A DNA stretch of 64,000 nucleotides from contig JASSKH010000003.1 in the NCBI GenBank assembly GCA_031763025.1, positions 12,162,734 to 12,226,733 on the forward strand. The letters run 5' to 3'. The notes under the pieces are model-generated. The model worked only from the letters and a program-made list of their open reading frames with translations. It was not told the origin of the DNA and did not search any database. A program made the translations under genes and the position numbers. Below, piece after piece: positions 55,450 through 64,000 of this stretch (the first letter of the stretch is position 1; every line of letters starts with the position of its first letter). The stretch comes from Macrocystis pyrifera (Eukaryota > Sar > Phaeophyceae > Laminariales > Laminariaceae).

Positions 55450-58400
55450 TCATTTTTCGATAATCTCGGTCTCCTTCTCGATCGGCCACTCCGTAACGTA
55501 CTCGAACGGGATTGACAGCTCGCCCAGTGGGGCGACCGTTCCCACCCATGCCTGTATTTCCAACCAAGCAGTCACCAGCCCGGTGACGCATGGAGGTGAT
55601 ACATGCCAGGGCGGACGGCGTGCCAACGCGGACAGCGTGGTTTCAGAGCAACCAACAAATGGGACAGCGAGGTGCCGAGGGAGGCGGAAAGGAGGGCGGG
55701 GGTCGGACGAATGTCATTGGCCAAGTCGGACACCAGCGCCGGGGCGTTTCGTTGGGTGGGAAAACGATCATGGTGCTTCTTGCATTGTTGCGATTTCGTT
55801 AAACAAATAGATGAAACGCCTCTAACTCCGCTAAAATGTTCGACCTTGAACGCCTGACACGGAGAGGACGCCGAGGACGCATTGCCTGGACACAGATCTG
55901 GTTAGAACTATCGATAACGGCAATCCTAGATCTACCGGATCGATCGGCGACAGGAAATAAACAGGTCGCGTCGATGTGTACTATTTGGTACTCTATAACA
56001 GAACAGAGGAGACGCCAGCAGGGTGGACCCCTTTTCGGGAAAGCCTCATTATCGTATCTGGAAAAATATAGTGTGGGAGACCACCTGCATAAAAACTCCG
56101 CCTTTGTCGCCTCTCAAGCACGACATGAGTGTATGTTAGTTCCGGAAGAACCGCATGGACACACGCCACAACACTGCGTGCCGACAACCAGGTAACGCGT
56201 TCCGGGTGCCTCACACCGCAATCGCATACCTCAGCGCCGTATCACCGTCGGAGGGGTATGGAAAATCGTACACGGCGTTCCCACGGAACAACCAACGGTA
56301 GCAAAAACCCTAACCAACTAGGCTACAAGTTTGGGGACAGTAAGGAATAGAAGGAACTCGTTAAAAAGGACAGCATCAAACGAGCAACGGCATAGAAATA
56401 AGAGAAGGGTCAACAGGTATGGGTGTGATCTCATGCCGCAGCAGAGATAGGCCTCATTGATCCCAAACTATATACGAAGTAACCTACGACGCGATGTTAC
56501 AACAGTTACCTATTTTTACGAACAGTATTTGGTCATATTTACTATGGCCCTCCGTAATAGGAAAAAACAGACCATCCCGCCCGCCCGTCGTTGGTATCGA
56601 GGTGTACCGTCGACAACGACATCAGTTTTGTTAATTGATTATTTTACCGTGGTACCTACTCTGCGACGAGATGCCGCGTTGATTGCCTGGCAATCAACGC
56701 GGGAGCAGTAACCCTGGGTGAGAGTCTCCGGCTGGTCGCAGCAGGAGGCCTCATTGATCCCAAACTATATACGAACTAACCTACGACGCGATGTTACAAC
56801 AGTGCTCTATAAAGTCCCCTACGCCCGATCGCGGCACATCATAAGTAACGTTTGATGCAGGATCTGGACGATAGTATGATTATGCTCGATTAAAACGTGC
56901 TTCAACCGAATGTCTGGCGAGTGTTAGTGTGTGGCAGCAGAAAACACGTAGTTCGGGTGGTCCCCCTCCAAGAAATAAAAACGTCTTCAGTACCTACACT
57001 GGCCGGCTTGAAGGCACTCACGAGGTGATTTGATGGGTTCTTAACAACCCCCGCCACGCAACTTTGCACCGCAGCCGACGCTGACGATCGGAGGGAAAAG
57101 CTTATGGATGAGGAGGAACGCGACTGTGCCTCGTGTTTGGATCCTTCCCCTCCTCTCCCGACACCAGTGCCTCTGAACATCTCCAACGCCCCGGACACGA
57201 GCACTTCGTCGGTGATAGCTTCCGAAATGGAAACGCTCGAAGGTGCGGGTTCTTGAAGGATCACCTGGGTGTCATTTATATTGTTGTACATTTGTTATTG
57301 TAACAAACATTGCTCCTCTGTGGGTTGTGTGGTTTTGTCACAAAGGGATCCGTTGATCGCTCGACGGGCGCTCACCCTCTACCTGACAAGAGGATTTGAG
57401 AGACCCCGGTCGTTGAGGCATTGCCAAATATCGTCAGGTACAGCGGGTGATTTTATCATGGTCTCAATTAGAGCAATACATGGAATATTAGAGGGTCAAA
57501 CAGCCAGACCCGTTTCTTCTGCGTGATCGTGTGGTCGTCGTATGAGGCACCGAAGCGGGCATCGACAGCTACACATGGTGTCTACGAGGGTCGACGTGAA
57601 AGACGGGCATCGATATTTTTACACAAGCACGCTGAACGATCCGGGGGCATGGAGGCAACTTGTCGCAGTTTAGAGTATATTAGAGTATACACCTGGCGCC
57701 AAGCAATGTTTTACCTCGAGCACCATAACCTTCTCGGGACGAATGCTGAAAACTGAATGCTCCACGTGCTACGTGTGATCTACCCCGCTTTCTAGGCCGG
57801 CGGTATTTTGCGTGAGGGAAATAAGCCTTTTAACTGTGCACGTGTACCCTAAATGCACGTCGGTTGCTAAAACCCGCCGCTCTCGATACAAGCTGTCAGA
57901 CAATACACGGACCCACACACGACTCGCTTCGCGAATGATTGCCTGGCCAAGAACGCGCAAGGGCTCCCCGCCCCCCGTCCAATGTCACGCCTTCAATGTA
58001 AAGCAGCTCGCCCCCTACTACATCGGTACGGGTTTAGAGAGGAATAGTATTTTGGCGGTGATTACCTTGATGGCCTCGTCGGCGGAGCGCGGCATGGCGT
58101 CCACAACGACGCACGTAATGGGCACCTTCTTCTTGTTCGAGATGGACGTGCTGCATGTCGTCATCGTTGGCGCAAAGGGCAATATAAATTTCGTTGCGAG
58201 GAAGGGCACGAGGCAATATTGAGCAATACCATAGGGACCTAAATCATTTCTCCGGTTTACGCAGAGCTACCGCAGCAGTAAACGTATGGTCTGCTGCACC
58301 GTTGCTGAACGAAAAAGACGTTCAGCTCCCTACAGCAGTATTTACGAAAGCGCGGACCGGTATGCGACCGGCCAAACGCTTTGCTTGTTTGTGTCCTAAA

Positions 58401-61400
58401 AAAATATACCATAACGTGATCCAGAGGTTAAAAGTATAGACATCGAGTGAATTTTATCTTATCTGCAATGATTCCGTTGCCTTGCAGAGGGGAGAGCAAG
58501 CAGCGCGACGGCATCAACCCCATTTATTTCACCTTTGCGTGGATGTGACGTGATTTGATTTGGAAAGTATGCCCCGCTTCCTGCTTGTCTTGCGAGGCGG
58601 TGCCACTCTGACCTATGGTACCAGGTATGTTGCATTAGCAGGGAAGCAGACAGGAGGCAAGAGGGATTCATCGGGAAACTTGTTTATGGCGAGTCAGCAG
58701 TCAGCAGCGCTTCAAGAGGACGAGCGGGGTAACACAAGGATTGGGCAGCAAGAAGGAGGTATGGCAGGCAGCTATATAGTTCGTTCGGAAGCAACATTAT
58801 GATAAAGTTTTCAAAGATTTACGCTTGCACGGTAAGCCTGTGGGTCTCTTGTGCGTGCGCCTTAAGCAGCGCCACTGATAATCACTAAATCACACCGTTT
58901 TAAAGATCCTGCAAACAACTGCGCCATTCGCCAAGCGTATCCAGTACCTATATTTGCCTTCACACAGCGTACTTGATACGTTACTTCATGTTCACGGTTG
59001 CCTAGCACCAGTGTGTCTCGCTTTCGAAGCTATGGGTGCCTCTGGTCGTGTGCACCTTCACAGAAGGGTCGATACCAAGGAACGTGCGAAACGTCTCGCC
59101 CGGGGACACGGACTCCAGGCTGGTCTTGGTGGCGAAGCTGTTGCCGAAGAAAATCGACACGTCGTCGCTTGCCAGAAGAAGATAGTCGGTGTCGTTCGTG
59201 GTCTGCCGTTTGTGGGGAGTTTTTTCCCCCGCGTAGCAAAGTGACACGCAATGGCACCCAAGGGACGGCAAGAGGCACGACATAAGCCCTGTGCGGACAG
59301 GAGCGATTGTAAGTAGTCATTTTTTTCGTCTGGCCGTTGGCGTGCCACGTGCCCCCTTCAATATGCTACCGCCGAGCAACTGCAGGGAATGTCGAGCAAA
59401 CGAAAGCGAGTGCGAACACGGCAATACAACACCGTGCTCGCTGCCGTTGCCATGTCCATATTTTTATTGCCTCTTCCCTCCTTGCAAATCTCGAAACTAT
59501 TCCCATTCGATGGCGCCCATTCAATAGCGAGAGTTCATTGGTGCCCAGGCACTCTGTTTTGCCCACGTTCCCCCCCCCTTTTTCTCATGGCACGGCAGAC
59601 AGAACAACACACGGCTCCATGCGAGGTTACTTTTCTCGCTGTGCGATAGTTCTGGGTCCATCGATATGACTTCCTAAGCCCTATGCAAGCCCCCCAGGCG
59701 TTACAACCAGGAAGATGTGCAGACTTCCGAGAACAGGCGCAAAACACCACCATTGACATCAGTGGGACTACTGTAATAATGGCCTCTCACGGAAAGCAGC
59801 GGGTGACAAAGAGGACCAAGGACGAACCTCTAATGGAACGCTGATATGCTGACACAGCGACCTCTTATCCGTCGCACCACCAACGAAAGAACAAGTCGAC
59901 AACCACAGTAGAACCCGTGAACACTTCGTCGCGAGTGAGAGCGGGAAACACGCACACATAAATATATTTGATGTCTGCTGCAACGTGGAGTCAAGCGCAC
60001 AGGGAAGCGAAGCGCCGAGTACCTTTGCCTGCAGGTATGCGGCGGTTTCCTTCGAGGGCACCACGTAATGAGTCACCTCCGATGACAGCTGCAGCTCTCC
60101 AATGGTAAGTTTCTTCATCGATCCACCGCTCCTAGTCACAGAGCGGCGCAGGTGTGAGGGAGTAGACGTATGCATCTACCGTGAGCAGCGTACATAATGC
60201 GGGAAGCGCGAATCAATCGTGGCGAACAGTCCGAAGCCTCGGCTCCTCCTCTCCGTTTTGTTTTGCGATGCGCTTCGGAGATGTATGGCATCATATAGGG
60301 ATGCACTTCTCTTTTATCAAACAAACTCCGCCTAAACACCTACTGTAGCCTTGATGAACAGGGCCTACGGTAAGTATATATCGAAAAATAGCGTGAAATT
60401 AAAAAAAAAATCAAATATGCCGGGCAAATTCCTTGGCCGAGGAATCCCGCCCGTCATAAATGTTTTGATCATAGCGATTAGTACTCAACTCATAGCTTCG
60501 GGATGCTTCGGTTATCACAAAAGACTCGTCCCATAGGTAGAGGCGGAACGTTCCGGCTAAACTTGTTTTGACCGTCAGAGCTCCTCAAGTGCGCAACTAG
60601 CGCCGGTGAACAGTATTTAATTTACTACGAGCATGGTTGTTTTAGTACTAACGGAGATAAAATCTTGTCCAGCTTGCGCAAACAAACTTCTCCGAAAGTA
60701 GTGTTTCGGGAGAAATATTGAGCTGCTCACGTGAGGAGATGATAAAAAAAAATAAGCCACCACATCTACCGTGAAATTGCTCAAAACTCAGAGCTTCGGA
60801 ACGGTGTTTCGGACGAGAATCTTCAGAATGTTTCACTCCACCATGAGACGGCGCAGCATGCTCGATCGACGTATGTGCCCATTTTGCCCGTTCAGGCACA
60901 AACCACGATGCGGGCAATCGAACGGGAAAAAAAGCACACGATAACCCAAACAACGATCAAGTAATTTGCTTCGTATGTTCATCTTACCACACAGATGACA
61001 TAGACGACGAAATATCCCAATACGGATATACTGTGGACATGATGATCCCGTACGGTTGAATTTGTTCTAGACGAAAAACCGAACCGGTTTAGAGAATCAA
61101 ATACACATGTATCGAAATCTCGACTTTTAGACCCGTGGCACTGGAGAGTGACTCCTTCCATCCCTTGCCTTGCCGCGGCTTCCTATACAAGTTACGATGT
61201 TTGGACGATACGGAGAGGCAGACAGGGGTTGTGGTGGGAAACGACGACATCCCAAATCTAGGGCACAGTCGTCGCGTCCACAGGCGGAGACAGGATATGG
61301 CATTGCCGTTCGAAGCCTAACTGACGTCGTGACTGTGGTGATCGCATATGCCAGACATCAACGTGCAGGGCTCGAGAGCAATGCGAGCAGGAGCGATGAG

Positions 61401-64000
61401 GACGGTAAGTGCATGCGTCAGCTTCCCATCCCTTGATACTGTTGACACACGCACCCCACGAGCAATGCAATGCAGTATGGCATGACACTTCAAATCCGAG
61501 AACCACTCACGACACAAAAACACCCAACGCCTCATCAAACTCAAGTCTCACTTGATGACGGCCGGAGTGCCGACGACGAACGATACAGCGCCGATTCCTC
61601 CACCTCCGCTCTCTACCTGAGCCACCGCCGGTTTGGCCTCTGGCGGCGGGGGCGGGGCGGAGGGGGCAGCTCGTCTCCGTGACATGCTGGCCTGCCTGGT
61701 ACCTCCTCCGATGCTCCCAGGAGGTGGAGGAATGGAGCCCCGACGTGCAGAGGGTGGAAGAGGAATGAGATCCCCCGCCATGCCAGGTAGCGGTGGTGGA
61801 AGTAGTGGAACCTTTTCGTGTCGAATACGAGCCCAAGACGGAGGGTCCAACGAAAAACGATCCAGGCAAGGGGGTGCAGGCGGGCCGAGGGACTAGATCA
61901 CAGTGACGGTAGAACTTCGCCATAGCGCAAACCCTTGTAACAAGGGAGGGAGACGGACTCTCTCCGGAGCGAGAATTGGTTCGGTCACGCCGACTGTACC
62001 CTAATATACGCTGTAGGAAAGCGCAGATGATAGGCGATAAGGTCCGATCGCTCTTTAAAGGCAAACCACAAACAAGCACTGTGTAGTTTCTCCAGGGCAA
62101 TGTCTTCGCACCACCCAACATACCTAGCACCTAGGCCCAAAAAACAGTATAGCAGGTGTAGTCCTAGTATCAGAAGGAGAAACACGAGTGCACGCGATGA
62201 TATGTCAACTCACTTCGGGGGGGGGTGGAACCTTCAAGAAGATAGTCTTGATGCCCAGCACAGGTGGCGCTCCGTGGGCCGTGGGCTCAGCTGTAGAAAG
62301 TCGCAGGGCGACGCCTGCATGAACCGTGAGGCGGGGCGAAGTTGTCGAAGCACGACGAATAGAGGAAACGGAAGGGGGGGGAGAGGTCTACTAAGGGACA
62401 TCAAGAGTGGTGGCGGGGACAGAGGCCAACTATCGGTCTTCCGCACCAAGGGTAATACAATGCGACTCCAAATCAAGTTATGTGTTGTTCATTCGCAAGG
62501 ATATCGCGCGTCGCGCGCCCTCTATGCACCCCATGCCTCGACGGCACTGTCGAATGCCGGAACATACCGGCTACAATGCTGCCGGGGTTGCATTGCGTGC
62601 GGGCAGCACGTTCGCTGCCAAAAACTGGTATCACGGTGGGGGGGAAACCTACGCATTGCGGCAGTGCGTATCAAATAAAATGAGACAGAGATGCGGTCTT
62701 CTCAGGGGGAGGTGGGTCGCCGTGGCGGTCATCCTCCTGTCGATGGGTGCTACGACGGAGGTAGAATCTTCTGCCTTGCAATGCAAACATTTCTGACCGA
62801 AGGGGCTTCTCAACTGAGGAACTACCCAATAAGACATGCCTCACCGTTTGCTTTGACTACATGTTTTAACGTAAAACTATGCCATCGGATTTTTCATCGG
62901 CTTAATACGTGTACGTACATATTTTCTTAAAAGCCGCTCTTGGGCGATGCAAAGAGCTTCTCCTCAATTGAGGAGGAACCTCAGGAAAATACCGAGTGCA
63001 CTCCCACCGTAGCATGCGTTTGTCTCTCGCGCGGTACGCGGGGGGTGTTGTCGTATACAGTACGCGACACGACCAGCGAAGAAGGTACCTTCCCAGTCCT
63101 CCGTGGTGCTTTGTGTGACCCTGCCGAAGTACGTGCACGATATGGAGTCAGTCTCAGTGTCCACCCTCAAGTCGTACGCCGGCGACCATGTGGCCCCACG
63201 GATCATGTACGTTATCTGCAACACACACGCACAGACGGATACGACACACGCACACAGAAGCAGACCGCATACAAATTGGATCACGGCACATTAACCCAAG
63301 CCAATAATGCAGAAATAGGAATAGAGTGCGCGCGCACGGGTGGCAGCTTCTGAGAGTCATTTAGTCTGAAACAATGAGCTACGTGGCGATTCATCATATA
63401 TAGCTTCGTAAAAACACTAGTAAAGGAGCACCTGCTGCATGTGAAGCGATGAGCGCGGGTGCTTCTAAACGCGCATCGATTCACGACTGCACGAAGGTAC
63501 GTTGAGCGAGAAGCATTGCCGCATGGCCGGAAGAGATCGAGAGTGACCAACCAATGCTTTCCGCAATCTGGGTGCGCAACAGACGGTTCTTTCGGACAGC
63601 ATCCGACGAGTGCAAGTGTTTTCAGTCCTCGCCTCGTGCCGTGCGCTAACGTTTTCCGCCTAAATGGCCGAACTAAGAGTGAGTGTTTCACGTCGATTCC
63701 CTGGAGGATTCTTCCACAGGGCGCATGTGACCCACCCCGCCCTCCCAAACACTGCCTACAACCGACCACGTTTTGGGAAAAGTCCCACCTCCAACTCGAT
63801 GGGGCCAAGCTCGTGCACGTCGATGTTGACGAGAACCCTACCCAGGGGTTTCTTCTCCACTTTGCTTGCTTGCTGTCGGGCTTTGTCAACATCGGCGGTC
63901 GCAAGCTCGGCCACAGCGTCCTTGATCCTTGGTATTGATGTCACGGTCCAAGATCGGATATCGATACATGAGACATATGGGGGAGATATCGAAATGTGTT
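55450..64000 (-). CDS. copy C: DUF4140/DUF4139 (MuiA-like) protein, exons 5-14 (5' part outside window)
   Basis: Third paralog, head to tail with B. Visible exons (minus): 63789-63927, 63089-63215, 62214-62314, 61552-61811, 60023-60131, 59056-59202, 58533-58612, 58066-58150, 57022-57264, 55450-55551. Every junction is GT-AG, all phases equal those of A and B, and no frame break is visible. Landmarks: RVLVNIDVHELGPIELE, WSPAYDLRVDTETDS, VALRLSTAEPTAHG, AKPAVAQVESGGG, MKKLTIGELQLSSEVTHY, SPGETFRTFLGIDPSVK, PPRKTSRKRGILSKSNHV, ISNKKKVPITCVVVDAMP, ALEMF, and a C-terminus FEYVTEWPIEKETEIIEK before TGA at 55450. Exons 1-4 (DUF4140 and the coil) must lie right of 64000. It is very close to B: exon 6 differs by one residue and flanking intron sequence is alignable (for example 36420-36560 with 61370-61500). 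Confidence 0.85.
56064..56800 (-). repeat. module 1 (complete) and module 2 (truncated), minus, with a MITE half between
   Basis: 56064-56510 is module 1 reversed, with the reversed A-box region at about 56300-56330 and the CTACGACGCGATGTTACAACAG end. 56508-56558 is half of the TTACGG MITE reversed (GTATTTGGTCATATTTACTA, GGCCCTCCGTAATAG). 56560-56800 is the head half of module 2 reversed. It lies in intron 13 of copy C. The preceding 56010-56062 carries another module 2 scrap. Confidence 0.62.
61552..61811 (-). CDS. copy C exon 8: proline-rich insert
   Basis: The start is placed after CGAAAAG, which gives phase 0 in and phase 2 out; an upstream acceptor cannot be excluded because the frame stays open to 61894. 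It reads VPLLPPPLPGMAGDLIPLPP, then RRGSIPPPPGSIGGGTRQ, SRRRAAPSAPPPPPEAKPAV and AQVESGGGGIGAVSFVVG. The insert contents differ from A (Gly/Ala) and B (charged then Gly), while the closing AQVESGGG block is shared. Confidence 0.72.

Overview
The window looks like nuclear DNA of an intron-rich eukaryote. Genes are split into many short exons joined by GT-AG introns of a few hundred bases to over 7 kb. The introns are loaded with small mobile elements and homopolymer tracts. A cilium/flagellum WD40 gene (CFAP52-like) shows that the organism builds motile flagella. A brown alga or another stramenopile alga would fit the large repeat-filled introns, but that assignment is inference from style and not from a taxon-specific marker.

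The recognisable content is four genes. (1) 1127-4401, minus strand: the first five exons of a CFAP52/WDR16-like WD40 protein, running off the left end. (2) 7276-28631, plus strand: copy A, a complete 14-exon gene of the DUF4140/DUF4139 (mucoidy-inhibitor MuiA-like) family. (3) 31110-43598, minus strand: copy B, a complete 14-exon paralog. (4) 55450 to beyond 64000, minus strand: copy C, exons 5 to 14 of a third paralog. A and B are tail to tail, 2.5 kb apart; B and C are head to tail. Corresponding exons keep their phases, exons 6, 9, 10, 11 and 12 keep the same length to the base, and B and C also share intron sequence. This is therefore a local gene-family expansion, with B/C the younger pair. 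Copy A has one GC donor. A exon 13 and B exon 4 each lack one base in a 7-G run, which looks more like homopolymer undercalling than gene death.

Everything else is repeat. I see (i) a hAT-like foldback family filled with CGGGTC arrays, two copies with 8-bp target duplications; (ii) a 105-bp TA-flanked palindromic MITE, including a nested pair; (iii) an element of about 540 bp bounded by poly-C on both sides, several copies of which lie against splice sites; (iv) two modular repeats of 300-430 bp, one with tRNA-like A and B boxes; (v) a 450-bp element with a palindromic hairpin at each end that carries tRNA-like promoter boxes; and (vi) three tandem arrays between copies B and C (47.2-48.3 kb, 48.3 kb, 52.0-54.6 kb). 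Two coding-like minus-strand pieces of unknown function sit inside the 7.2-kb first intron of copy A. No prokaryotic operons, CRISPR arrays, rRNA genes or canonical tRNA genes were seen.

How the genes work together is not shown by the sequence. The MuiA-like family has no settled function, and CFAP52 is an axonemal protein that is probably an unrelated neighbour.
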